A stretch of DNA of 12,848 nucleotides from Ignavibacteriota bacterium (GCA_025357895.1 JANYLL010000263.1:1-12848), one strand, 5' to 3'; shown: positions 1-7,056, numbered from the stretch's first letter. Program-made: numbers and translations. Notes: generated by a model from the letters alone, not told the origin.

Positions 1-604
1 GGTGGCTTCTAATTATCAGTGGTCATCTGACCTAAATATTGCATTCGATACCATTGCAACTGAAATAAAATCTCTTCGTTCAAACTATGCAACCGTTACT
101 TATAGGAACCCACCTTTTAAATCAAGGTATGATAATACAAACAAAGGATTTACATTAAGTAGTATTTTATATCATTTATCCAAGGATACCCTAAACATTT
201 TTCTTGATTCTTCTGCGCTGGCAAAATCTTCTTTTAGTATTAGTGAATATGCGACAAGCTTTTACGGGCATAGCGGCACGACCTTGAACTACTCAACCAT
301 TCTTCAAATTGAAAAAAATGCATATTTTCGCTTAACAATTGTTGGTAAATTTCCTTTATCTGTAATTTCGCAATCGTCAAATTCTAAAAATCTAATTATT
401 GACCTCAATTCAAAAATTCTAAAAGTTTCTTTACAAGAAAATAATAACTTCCTCCCCTGCTACGATCTCCTCGGCAGAAAACATCCTTTAGAATTTCTCG
501 GCTCGGATGGGACTTCAAGTACATATTCCTTCCGCTCACTTCGCCCTGGTGTGTATTTTGTCAGTGATGGAAAAGGGATGGTAAAATTTATGGTTGGGGA
601 ATAA
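1..604 (+). CDS. 5'-truncated secreted protein with T9SS C-terminal sorting domain
   Basis: The reading frame is open from the window edge to TAA at 602-604. The first possible codon (GTG at 2) is followed by no signal peptide, so the real start lies outside the window and this is the 3' part of a longer gene. The last ~48 residues, from CYDLLGRK through LRPGVYFVSDGKG to KFMVGE, have the form of a type A T9SS sorting domain, with the PGVYFV beta strand followed by a charged turn and a final hydrophobic strand. Such tags direct export across the outer membrane and anchoring or release at the surface. The ~150 residues before it are rich in Ser, Asn and aromatics and match no family I recognise. 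The tag-coding DNA is about 92% identical to that of the gene at 816-1670. The stop is followed after one base by a decayed holB fragment on the other strand. Confidence 0.75.
   Translation, partial: VASNYQWSSDLNIAFDTIATEIKSLRSNYATVTYRNPPFKSRYDNTNKGFTLSSILYHLSKDTLNIFLDSSALAKSSFSISEYATSFYGHSGTTLNYSTILQIEKNAYFRLTIVGKFPLSVISQSSNSKNLIIDLNSKILKVSLQENNNFLPCYDLLGRKHPLEFLGSDGTSSTYSFRSLRPGVYFVSDGKGMVKFMVGE
458..604 (+). repeat. Sorting-tag repeat, copy 1
   Basis: This 147-bp segment encodes the last 48 codons plus stop of the first gene. It aligns without gaps to 1524-1670 with 11 differences by eye (136 of 147 identical). Most differences are silent. The similarity stops abruptly at the Cys codon that opens the tag. 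Confidence 0.9.
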
Positions 605-605
605 A

Positions 606-665
606 CGCCGCTTCCAACTTGATAACCATTTGCAACACAACGGGACGCAATTATAATTGCAAGTG
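606..665 (-). pseudogene. Decayed fragment of the holB 3' end
   Basis: These 60 bases align without gaps to 2499-2558, inside the 3' end of the intact holB, at 50 of 60 identities counted by hand. Read on the - strand in the holB frame, the fragment gives HLQL-stop-LRPVVLQMVIKLEAA, against HLQLQLRPVVLQMVIEMEQA in the intact gene. One Gln codon has become TAA. The change that makes the stop also turns 647-660 into a perfect 14-base palindrome. Four of the ten differences are silent, one is nonsense, and the amino-acid changes cluster near the C-terminus. The fragment starts one base after the stop of the upstream + strand gene. It ends where the foldback at 663-737 begins. It is too short to encode anything. 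It is best read as a relic of an earlier duplication or rearrangement that involved the holB end. Confidence 0.8.
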
Positions 666-737
666 GGCTAATCTGTTATCATCCGCGAAAGGCGTATGCC
701 CAGAGTCGCCTCCGAGCACGGCAGCAAATTAGCCCAC
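663..737. repeat. Foldback (imperfect inverted repeat) between the two T9SS genes
   Basis: GTGGGCTAATCTG (663-675) is the inverted complement of CAAATTAGCCCAC (725-737) with one mismatch. Wobble pairs extend the stem slightly. A smaller pair, AGGCG (690-694) and CGCCT (707-711), lies inside the loop. The element overlaps the last bases of the holB relic. It could be a folded RNA in the + transcript, a terminator without a U-run, or the remains of a small mobile repeat. No long T-run follows it, so a classic intrinsic terminator is unlikely. Confidence 0.6.
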
Positions 738-779
738 AGTTTCAACCGGGAATTCGGGTAGGGGTATAAATAATTGCAC

Positions 780-810
780 TTGTTTTTGAGAGGGGAATGT
801 TGTATATTTG
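780..810 (+). promoter_or_regulatory. Bacteroidota-type promoter for the secreted protein at 816
   Basis: TATATTTG at 803-810 is an exact match to the Bacteroidota -7 box TAnnTTTG. TTG at 780-782 lies 20 bases upstream, close to the spacing expected for the -33 box. The predicted transcription start falls almost on the ATG at 816, so the mRNA would be leaderless or nearly so. This supports 816, rather than the TTG at 774, as the start. Confidence 0.5.
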
Positions 811-815
811 TAATT

Positions 816-1670
816 ATGAGCAAACAAATTTTTTGCTTTTTCCTTTTTGCATCAATAGGGTTTGCACAAACACCTCAAATTGATTCGATGCTTCTTCACA
901 ATCCAGATGCAGATACAATATTTCTATACGGTAAATTTGGAACAGTATCCGGAAAGGTCTTCCTGAATGATTCGTCACTCCAAATTTTTTCATGGACTGA
1001 TACTCTGATCGCTGCAAAAATATTGCCATTATTCATCGGTAATCAATCTTCATGCGGTTCGATAACTGTTACTGTGGCGGGAATACAGAGCAATTCGAGG
1101 TCGCTTGAAATGGGCGTTATTTCCGGAGCTGTCTATAGTACTGATACTTTAGATATTCATAGCTCTCCTTTTAATGTTTACTGGAGGTATGATTTTCAAT
1201 CATTTTTTCTTAATCACTCTGCCAAAAAAATTTCAGTACCAATGAGTGACGGAATCGCTGAGTTTGATTTCCAAAACCGAAAGGTATATCTTCATAATGG
1301 ATTAGTGATTTCTTTAGACAGTAATTATTCTCTTCCGTCCAGTGGCCGGTATCAAAACGCTATTTTGTATAAATATCGGGTAATAATGTATTGTAATACG
1401 CCTGACGATGCCAAAAAAAGTTTTCAAGGATGGTTGGGAGTTAATTCTGGTGAAACACTAATTCCAATATGCAACATTTTTATTAACGATAAATTAACTA
1501 TAGTCCACGGTACAAATCTCTCCTGCTACGACCTCCTCGGCAGAAAGCAGCCCATAGAATTCCTCGGCTCGGATGGGACTTCAAGTACATATTCTTTACG
1601 CTCACTTCGCCCTGGTGTGTATTTTGTCAGTGATGGAAAAGGGATGGTGAAATTTATGGTCGGGCAATAA
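816..1670 (+). CDS. Secreted IPT/TIG-like protein with T9SS C-terminal sorting domain
   Basis: This encodes a 284-residue exported surface protein. I chose ATG 816 because it gives a clean signal peptide (MSKQIFCFFLFASIGFAQ, cleavage near residue 18) and sits right after a -7 promoter box; an in-frame TTG at 774 would add 14 unlikely residues. Residues ~19-98 look like an IPT/TIG immunoglobulin-like fold: an opening PQIDSM strand, GxFGxxSGKVFL, a SW-TDTLIAAKI segment and GSITVTVAG near the end. Residues ~100-236 are not recognised. The last 48 residues are a type A T9SS sorting domain ending LRPGVYFVSDGKGMVKFMVGQ-like. The tag DNA is nearly identical to that of the preceding gene, while the upstream domains are not obviously related. 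The stretch is AT-rich compared with the housekeeping genes. It converges with the gene at 1765-2406, and no terminator hairpin is visible in the 94-bp gap. Confidence 0.8.
   Translation: MSKQIFCFFLFASIGFAQTPQIDSMLLHNPDADTIFLYGKFGTVSGKVFLNDSSLQIFSWTDTLIAAKILPLFIGNQSSCGSITVTVAGIQSNSRSLEMGVISGAVYSTDTLDIHSSPFNVYWRYDFQSFFLNHSAKKISVPMSDGIAEFDFQNRKVYLHNGLVISLDSNYSLPSSGRYQNAILYKYRVIMYCNTPDDAKKSFQGWLGVNSGETLIPICNIFINDKLTIVHGTNLSCYDLLGRKQPIEFLGSDGTSSTYSLRSLRPGVYFVSDGKGMVKFMVGQ
1524..1670 (+). repeat. Sorting-tag repeat, copy 2
   Basis: This is the second copy of the 147-bp segment at 458-604, opening at the same Cys codon and ending at the stop. The sharp boundary against otherwise unlike coding sequence points to tag exchange or gene conversion rather than simple whole-gene divergence. 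Confidence 0.9.
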
Positions 1671-1764
1671 CCAACTCACATTTACACTATAGTCATCTAT
1701 CTCTTGATTTGGAGGATTGCCGGAAATATTGTAAGTATAGTATATGAAACAAACACTAAATACC

Positions 1765-2406
1765 TTACTGAACCCGTGCAAGACGAAGTGATGAAACTAC
1801 GCTATTAAAGAAACCAAAACCGCCCAACGTAACATTCAGAAATCCGGAATTGACCACCGTTAAAACATCACCGGCGTTCAAACTTAAATAAGCCATACCC
1901 TGAGTAGCAGAATTAGGCTGACATGTGTACTGCGTTCCATTAACAGTAACTCCATTTATTGCAATAGAAAACTGTCCCGGATTAGGTTGAAATTGGCCAA
2001 TGGTGATAGAGAAATCGATTTGGTAAATACCTGTTTGGTTAATTGTAATGCTGCCAGGAAATGTAAAAATGAAAGCGGCTCCGGTATTAATGCCACCAGT
2101 AGCTAAGTTCACAGTACCGTTAGGAGGGATATTTTGTGGGAATGGAAAAGTATTGAACCAATATCCAAAAGAAGGAGTGAAACTACCTGCCGGCTGAAAA
2201 GACGTGTTACCGGCACCATCACTGGTAAGTACTTGCCCGGCCGCGCCGGTATTTGATGGCAGCTTAAACGTTGTGGGAGTAGTAGGCGCCACGATCTTGG
2301 AGTAATGATTTGCGCCATCATCCACCTGAAGCGAATGCTGTGCATGCGCAGAAGAAAACATACAAAGAACGGTCACGGTAAGAAATGATAAGCGAAGTAG
2401 TCTCAT
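1765..2406 (-). CDS. Secreted protein with BclA/C1q-like jelly-roll domain
   Basis: This encodes 213 residues with a clear Sec signal peptide (cleavage after SSAHA, about residue 22). Residues ~45-72 include AAGQVLTSDGAGNTSFQP, a segment common in Bacteroidota tail-fibre-like and adhesin-like surface proteins. Residues ~75-213 resemble the trimeric C1q/TNF-like beta jelly roll found at the C-terminus of collagen-like BclA proteins: GIYQIDFSITIG, then FSIAINGVTVNG, then LNAGDVLTVVN, and a final SSLRLARV strand. That family usually forms trimers displayed at the surface. There is no T9SS tag and no collagen repeat here, so the anchoring route is unclear. It lies 77 bp downstream of holB on the same strand. 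No exact -7 box is seen before its ATG. Fold assignment is by pattern only; the exact family is less certain than the secretion call. Confidence 0.75.
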   Translation of the reverse strand: MRLLRLSFLTVTVLCMFSSAHAQHSLQVDDGANHYSKIVAPTTPTTFKLPSNTGAAGQVLTSDGAGNTSFQPAGSFTPSFGYWFNTFPFPQNIPPNGTVNLATGGINTGAAFIFTFPGSITINQTGIYQIDFSITIGQFQPNPGQFSIAINGVTVNGTQYTCQPNSATQGMAYLSLNAGDVLTVVNSGFLNVTLGGFGFFNSVVSSLRLARVQ

Positions 2407-2483
2407 AAATTAAATCATTAATATTAAGAATTGGGACAAACGCTAACAGTAGTAACAAATAGTGAGTTCAGGGAAAGACGAAT

Positions 2484-3623
2484 TTACGCTGTGATCAGCG
2501 CCTGTTCCATTTCGATAACCATCTGCAAAACAACCGGACGCAATTGTAATTGCAGGTGTACGTTCCGCTGCGCGATCTCGACTGCGCGTAATGCTTTCAC
2601 GATATTGATCGGTACTCCGAAACGCGATGTGAATCTTTTGAGATCATCAAGCTGATCGTTATTGAAAATATATTCTTCACTGCCTGATGAAATTGCCAAT
2701 GCATCGCGCAGCCAAAGTGTCAGCAGGTGCAATAATTGCTCGACGGTATGACGCTTTTCAAGGAATGAGCCGCCGCCGGCGCGCGGAAGGAAATTATCTA
2801 TTTCAGCAAGTGCATTTTTTCTGCTTTGAGATAACCCCATCCTCAAAAGTTGAACAACCTGATTTCGAAGCACCGCTACATCTTCGTTCACCAACCCTCT
2901 GGCAGCAGAAAAACTTCCTCCTGATAAGCGCGCTAAAAATTCTGCCTGCTTTTTATCCAGATCGTCGCGCTCAACTAATGCATCTGCGATCTCCGTTGGC
3001 TCAAGCAGATCAAACCGGACATCTTGGCAACGTGAGAGAATCGTAGCATAGAGCCGCGAAGGATTCGAGCTTGTAAGGATGATCAGTGTATTATCATGCG
3101 GCTCTTCCAGGGATTTTAAGAATGCATTCTGTGCCTGCTGATTCATCATATCCGCTTCGCTGATAATGAGGACGCGCTTACTGCCTCCTGTCATACTTCG
3201 CGATAGAAGCATCCGGAGTCTCCGAATCTGCTTGACGCTTATCAATTGGGCATTCGGGATCTGAACGTTGTAATAGGGGTCGGCGGCTTTTAATGCAAGT
3301 TGTTCTCTAATTATTTCAATAATTTTTGCATCATCTTCTTCATCAAGATTTTCGCCTTTTTCATGAGGGCGAGCTACGATAAATTGTAAGAGAGGTGAAC
3401 TTAAGGAGGCAATTTGTTTACAATTAGCACATTCATCGCATGCTTCGGGCAGACGCCCCACCGGAGAAAGGCAATTAAGCGCTTTTGCAAGCTCGATCGC
3501 CATGGCGTCTTTGCCGAGACCTTCGGCGCCGGTAAAGAGATAAGCATTCGGAAGCTTCCCGCTTTCAAGCGACTGACGGATTATTTTTTTGACGCGTTCT
3601 TGCCCAATGACGTTCTTCCACAT
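2484..3623 (-). CDS. holB: DNA polymerase III subunit delta' (clamp-loader ATPase-like subunit)
   Basis: This is the delta' subunit of the clamp loader, which helps place the sliding clamp on primed DNA (379 residues, within the family's range). It opens with WKNVIGQERVKKII and LPNAYLFTGAEGLGKD, the AAA+ P-loop at residues ~31-39. The usual Ser/Thr after the P-loop Lys is Asp39, in keeping with delta' being a poor or non-ATP-binding member. Cys51, Cys62, Cys65 and Cys68 form the zinc module. ISEADMMNQQAQNAFLKSLEEP (~154-175, Walker B region) is followed by TILSRCQ with the SRC motif at 197-199, the arginine-finger signature of delta'/gamma subunits. A charged ~40-residue insert (about 85-125) precedes the QIRRLR segment. 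The ATG is preceded at once by a -7 promoter box, so the transcript may be almost leaderless. A decayed copy of its last ~20 codons lies at 606-665. Confidence 0.93.
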   Translation of the reverse strand: MWKNVIGQERVKKIIRQSLESGKLPNAYLFTGAEGLGKDAMAIELAKALNCLSPVGRLPEACDECANCKQIASLSSPLLQFIVARPHEKGENLDEEDDAKIIEIIREQLALKAADPYYNVQIPNAQLISVKQIRRLRMLLSRSMTGGSKRVLIISEADMMNQQAQNAFLKSLEEPHDNTLIILTSSNPSRLYATILSRCQDVRFDLLEPTEIADALVERDDLDKKQAEFLARLSGGSFSAARGLVNEDVAVLRNQVVQLLRMGLSQSRKNALAEIDNFLPRAGGGSFLEKRHTVEQLLHLLTLWLRDALAISSGSEEYIFNNDQLDDLKRFTSRFGVPINIVKALRAVEIAQRNVHLQLQLRPVVLQMVIEMEQALITA

Positions 3624-3627
3624 GGTG

Positions 3628-3635
3628 CAAAAATA
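3628..3635 (-). promoter_or_regulatory. Candidate -7 promoter box for holB
   Basis: Read on the - strand this is TATTTTTG, an exact TAnnTTTG match ending four bases before the holB ATG (3621-3623). No convincing -33 TTG is seen at the expected distance, so the call rests on the -7 box and its position alone. Confidence 0.35.
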
Positions 3636-3650
3636 CGGCGAATATAAATA

Positions 3651-3705
3651 GTGGAACGGACTTTAGTCCGTCCGTCTCCCCTCTACGGACGAAAGTCCGT
3701 TCTAC
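3651..3705. repeat. REP-like double hairpin between holB and the cupredoxin gene
   Basis: Two short hairpins stand side by side: ACGGAC-TTTA-GTCCGT (3656-3671) and ACGGAC-GAAA-GTCCGT (3685-3700). The whole also folds as one long stem, GTGGAACGGACTTTAGTCC (3651-3669) against GGACGAAAGTCCGTTCTAC (3687-3705), with two imperfect pairs. This GTAGAACGGACTTT-type palindrome resembles REP sequences mobilised by REP-associated tyrosine transposases; none is present here. It begins seven bases after the cupredoxin stop, so it may also act as that gene's terminator or protect its mRNA 3' end. Whether it recurs in the genome cannot be seen from one window. Confidence 0.65.
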
Positions 3706-3712
3706 TAATGGA

Positions 3713-4354
3713 TTATTGTTTTACGATAATCATTTGCTGCGAGAGGATGGCATCGCCTGTCTTAAGTTGATAAGTATAGCTGCCGCTTGGAAGCGCGCTG
3801 GCATTGAAGACTATTTCGTGAGTGCCTGAATTCTGATATTCATTAACAAGCTGCTTTATCTCTTTTCCGCTAAGATCAAAGATCTTCAGGCTTACATCAG
3901 ATGAATGGGTCAAGGTATAACGTATCGTCGCGCTGCTTGCAGAAGGGTTAGGAAAACTTTTCTCTAATGTGGCGGCGGAATTGCTTACCACATTCTGCAC
4001 GCCGGCTGTAACGGCAGTAAACGTACCCGTCATCCCCATACTTACATGAGTATTACACTGATAATCGTAAGTACCCGGAACAGTCACAACATAGACTAAT
4101 GACGTTTGCGTAGCAGTTGTCGGACCCCACGTAGCTGCCCCGGTTGGAACAGATGTAGATTGTAATTCATGAAAGCCGAAATTCCCCTTCCAAACTATGG
4201 TATCCCCAACTGCAACATTTAAGGTATTAGGTGTGAAGCTTATGCCTCCAAAATTAATGATATGTGTTTTGGAAAATGCAGGCACTGAAATCGTTACGAT
4301 AACTGCTGCAAAAAAAATAGTTAATTTCAAGGAGAAAAAATTAGCAACTTTCAT
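3713..4354 (-). CDS. Secreted plastocyanin-like cupredoxin with T9SS sorting domain
   Basis: This encodes a 213-residue small blue-copper protein predicted to be exported by T9SS. A signal peptide covers about residues 1-28. The cupredoxin domain spans about 30-115, with ISFTPNTLNVAVGDTIVW typical of the family. Type 1 copper ligands are visible: His62 (in GFHELQS), Cys100, His103 and Met108 in YQCNTHVSMGM, the plastocyanin spacing C-x2-H-x4-M. Residues ~130-213 are a textbook type A sorting domain: SFPNPSASSATIRYTL, then LKIFDLSGKEIKQL, then LPSGSYTYQLKTG and a closing IIVK strand. The role would be electron transfer or copper binding at the cell surface; the partner is unknown. It is a paralogue of the N-terminus of the next gene upstream (4473-6989), separated from it by 118 bp with a terminator-like hairpin, so the two may be transcribed separately. 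Confidence 0.9.
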   Translation of the reverse strand: MKVANFFSLKLTIFFAAVIVTISVPAFSKTHIINFGGISFTPNTLNVAVGDTIVWKGNFGFHELQSTSVPTGAATWGPTTATQTSLVYVVTVPGTYDYQCNTHVSMGMTGTFTAVTAGVQNVVSNSAATLEKSFPNPSASSATIRYTLTHSSDVSLKIFDLSGKEIKQLVNEYQNSGTHEIVFNASALPSGSYTYQLKTGDAILSQQMIIVKQ

Positions 4355-4419
4355 ATATTTTTTTATGGTAGTTTAAATACAAAATACTGTGATAAAAATT
4401 CAGAAGGCATGTGTCTCCC

Positions 4420-4441
4420 AAAAAAGGACGCACCCTTTTTT
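4420..4441 (-). terminator. Candidate terminator after the cupredoxin-ASH gene
   Basis: AAAAAAGG (4420-4427) pairs with CCTTTTTT (4434-4441) around the six-base loop ACGCAC. It lies about 31 bases past the stop of the 838-residue gene. The stem is mostly A-T pairs, so it is a weak hairpin, but the T-rich side is correctly placed for the - strand transcript. It shares the string GCRTCCTTTTT (- strand) with the terminator at 7105-7130. Confidence 0.4.
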
Positions 4442-4472
4442 TGTGCACCCTTGAAGAACAAGAACAACTGAT

Positions 4473-6989
4473 CTAGCGAACAACGACAACTTTTACTTCC
4501 AAGGTAATAGATCCCTCAGATATTGCGCGCAAATAATACTCACCACTTGCAAGTGATTCGGCACGAAGCGGCAGAGAATAATCCCCTGCGCCAAAAGATG
4601 TTTGCTCATAATTTTGGATGAACTTCCCTGTTGCATCATAAAGTCCAAGCTTTATATTTGTAGGTTTTACGCAAGTAATTCCAATCGTTGCCTTGCCGCT
4701 GCTTGGGTTCGGATAAATATGCATTTTTAGTCCGATATCCGAATTCTCTTTGACAGATCCGGTAATCGTAATCTTTCCCTTGCCATGTAACGCTACGGAG
4801 ATAGGCGATCCTTCCGTTGCCGTAATCGTCACGACTCCATCGAATGTGCCCGCAGTTTTCGGACTGAACGAGACTGAAATATCCTTACTTGCAGCTGCTC
4901 CGATCTGTAGCGGAAGCGTCACCGCTCCAAGTATGAATGAAGGATCACCGGTAGCCTTAATGGCTGTAATCGTTGTCGAAGCTGTGCCGTTATTTGTGAT
5001 CGTGAATATTTTCGTTACCGCCGTGCCCGTATCTAACTGTCCGAAATCAAGAGCAGAAGGAGAAGTCGAAAGTTTCGAATTAATACCTCGTCCGGCAAGC
5101 GTGATCTGCCTTGTTGGCGCAGCACCATCGTCGGTGGTAATGCTGAGAGTTGCTGCATACCCTTGTTCTAACGACGGAGCAAAACGTATTTTTATCGAAA
5201 CACTATCCTTCGCGCTTAAAGTATGAGCCGCTGTATCAAGGAGAATAAATCCATTGTTCGGATCACTGAGTTTGTATCGGAATATTTTTGCACTTCCTGT
5301 GCCAAAATTTTTCAAGTGTAGAGTGGTATCGCGGGTTTTGTTGATATTGACCTCATGAAAATCAACAGATGAAGGGAAATCCAGTGCGGATTTAACTGCA
5401 ACACCCTTAAAATAAATCGTATCATTATTGTTTTTACTATCATTACTTGTGACTATTGCCATTCCGGTAGTTACTCCCTCAGTCGCTGGAGTAAAGACAA
5501 ACGTCGCCTGAACATTCCCCTGAGCAGGAACAGTACCGGGAGCCGAACCGAGACTAAATACGTCAGGTGAAAAATTACCGATGTGAAAAGTAAGATCGTA
5601 TGTTCCAAGATTGGTGATGGTCAGAAGTGCATTAGCAGTACTTCCGAGCCTGACACTTCCGAAGTCAATCGTATCTTTTGTATTGATCGACATTTTCGGC
5701 AAGCCGCTTCGTGCTAGAAGTGATATCTGATTAGATAGTGACGCAGGGTCATCACATGAGATGACTATACTGGCATTATCAGTGCTTTCGGTTGAAGAAG
5801 TATACGTAAAACCAATATTCGTATTCCCACCGGGCAGAAGCGTAAATGTAGTTGGGCTGGTTAGTGTGAACTTAGCACCCTGCTGTGTAGTAGGTATTGT
5901 AACATTACTAACATGCAAAGTATCATCGCCGCTATTAGTGACCTGAAGGGATCCCGTCAGTGTTCCTCCGACAAACGCAATCCCCATATCATAATTTGAG
6001 ACAGGTGCAAACGAAATGATCGGTGCAGTTCCGGTCCCTCCGATCGGTATCGTCGGAACTGAAACGTTATTCTGAGCAGTAAATGTAAACGACCCCGAAT
6101 AATTCTGTTTCACAGTCGGAGAAAATTTAATCGTTACGGAGCCGGTTGATCCCGGAAGAATATTCTGTGCAGCGCCGCTGACTACACTAAATCCGTTTAC
6201 TGCAAGTGCCGGTGAAGAAAGAAAGAGCGTATCATCACCGGTGTTGCTTATCGTATAGGTAAGTTGTTTTGAATTTCCAACACGCACCTTATCAAAGGAT
6301 AAAGAGGTCGGACCGGAGAATATCGCGCTTATTCCGGTTCCGCTGATAAATACTTTCTTGATTCGATCGGCAACTACTGTGGCATCACTATTGATAGTGA
6401 GAGTATCATAAAATACTCCGCGAGCAGTAGGTGTGAACGTAATGGTTTCTGTTTCGATCGAGTTTACGGTAAGCGAGCGATTTTGTGTTGTCGGAGAGTT
6501 CGTGTACATTGTGCCGACAGAAAGCGGGCTCGATGATATCGTCAGTGCTGCATCAGGTCCCTTGGAAGTTACGGTCATCGTTTTATTCATTGTTCCCCCG
6601 ACACGCTTGGAGCCAAAATCAACCGCAGTAGTTGATAACGTTACACCTTTTACAGAAGGAGCAGTGGCGGTAAATGTGCCTGTCATTCCCATCGAGCCAT
6701 GAACATTACATTGATAATTATATGTACCTGCTACTACGACCACATAGGAAAAGGTCGTTCCGGTGTTGATCGGTCCAAATGCCTGTGCAGTTGCAGGCAC
6801 GGAAGTTGATTGCAACGGATGATTGCTGAATACTGCGCTCCAGACTACCGTATCGCCGGTTGAGACACTCAGCGTATTCGGACTATAACTTAATCCGCTG
6901 ACGGTTATCGTATACGTCGTCCCAAATGTAATGCTCGCTGAAGCAATGAAAAGAAGAACGAAGAAGAAAAACGCTTTAACAAGTTTCAT
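4473..6989 (-). CDS. Giant secreted cupredoxin-ASH-repeat protein with T9SS sorting domain
   Basis: This encodes 838 residues. A signal peptide (about 1-23) is followed by a cupredoxin domain (about 25-110) with the full type 1 copper set: His57 (SNHPLQS), Cys94, His97 and Met102 in YQCNVHGSMGM. Residues ~116-735 are six tandem immunoglobulin-like ASH/choice-of-anchor-D modules of ~100 residues. Each opens with a DFG-x-V-x-G-type strand (DFGSKRVGG, SFDKVRVGN, DMGIAFVGG, DFGSVRLGS, DFHEVNINK, DFGQLDTGT) and ends near a G-x-G-type strand. The last ~90 residues form a type A T9SS tag (HIYPNPSSGKATI, LGLYDATGKFIQ, LASGEYYLRA, closing VKVVVV). The layout places a copper centre on a long stalk that is anchored or released at the surface. 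The copper domain is clearly paralogous to the small protein at 3713-4354, with near-identical LQSTSVP and MGMTGTFTA segments. Its partner and substrate are unknown. No exact -7 box precedes the ATG; a palindrome lies 68 bp upstream. Confidence 0.9.
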   Translation of the reverse strand: MKLVKAFFFFVLLFIASASITFGTTYTITVSGLSYSPNTLSVSTGDTVVWSAVFSNHPLQSTSVPATAQAFGPINTGTTFSYVVVVAGTYNYQCNVHGSMGMTGTFTATAPSVKGVTLSTTAVDFGSKRVGGTMNKTMTVTSKGPDAALTISSSPLSVGTMYTNSPTTQNRSLTVNSIETETITFTPTARGVFYDTLTINSDATVVADRIKKVFISGTGISAIFSGPTSLSFDKVRVGNSKQLTYTISNTGDDTLFLSSPALAVNGFSVVSGAAQNILPGSTGSVTIKFSPTVKQNYSGSFTFTAQNNVSVPTIPIGGTGTAPIISFAPVSNYDMGIAFVGGTLTGSLQVTNSGDDTLHVSNVTIPTTQQGAKFTLTSPTTFTLLPGGNTNIGFTYTSSTESTDNASIVISCDDPASLSNQISLLARSGLPKMSINTKDTIDFGSVRLGSTANALLTITNLGTYDLTFHIGNFSPDVFSLGSAPGTVPAQGNVQATFVFTPATEGVTTGMAIVTSNDSKNNNDTIYFKGVAVKSALDFPSSVDFHEVNINKTRDTTLHLKNFGTGSAKIFRYKLSDPNNGFILLDTAAHTLSAKDSVSIKIRFAPSLEQGYAATLSITTDDGAAPTRQITLAGRGINSKLSTSPSALDFGQLDTGTAVTKIFTITNNGTASTTITAIKATGDPSFILGAVTLPLQIGAAASKDISVSFSPKTAGTFDGVVTITATEGSPISVALHGKGKITITGSVKENSDIGLKMHIYPNPSSGKATIGITCVKPTNIKLGLYDATGKFIQNYEQTSFGAGDYSLPLRAESLASGEYYLRAISEGSITLEVKVVVVR

Positions 6990-7056
6990 AAGATTTCAAA
7001 TAATAAAAGTCAAATTAAGGGTTTTCGCATCAAAATCGGCGAATTCAGCAGAAAAA

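Noticed and set aside
663..737. Integron attC recombination site in the foldback between the two small genes
   Set aside because: The arms are GTGGGCTAAT and ATTAGCCCAC and lack the GTTRRRY / RYYYAAC core sites. The flanking genes are not cassette-like in spacing and no integrase is seen.
774..815. Longer start (TTG at 774) for the IPT/TIG-T9SS protein
   Set aside because: It would place 14 extra residues before a clean signal peptide and would put the promoter box inside the coding region.
1671..1764. Shared terminator in the convergent gap between the T9SS gene and the jelly-roll gene
   Set aside because: Only the eight-base palindrome ACTATAGT is seen; no stem with a T-run is present on either strand.
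2687..3046. 119-codon + strand frame opposite holB
   Set aside because: It lies wholly antisense to a conserved clamp-loader gene and has no recognisable motif.
4750..5226. 158-codon + strand frame inside the cupredoxin-ASH gene
   Set aside because: It is antisense to a strongly supported repeat protein and shows no family features; such shadow frames are expected opposite Thr/Ser/Val-rich repeats.
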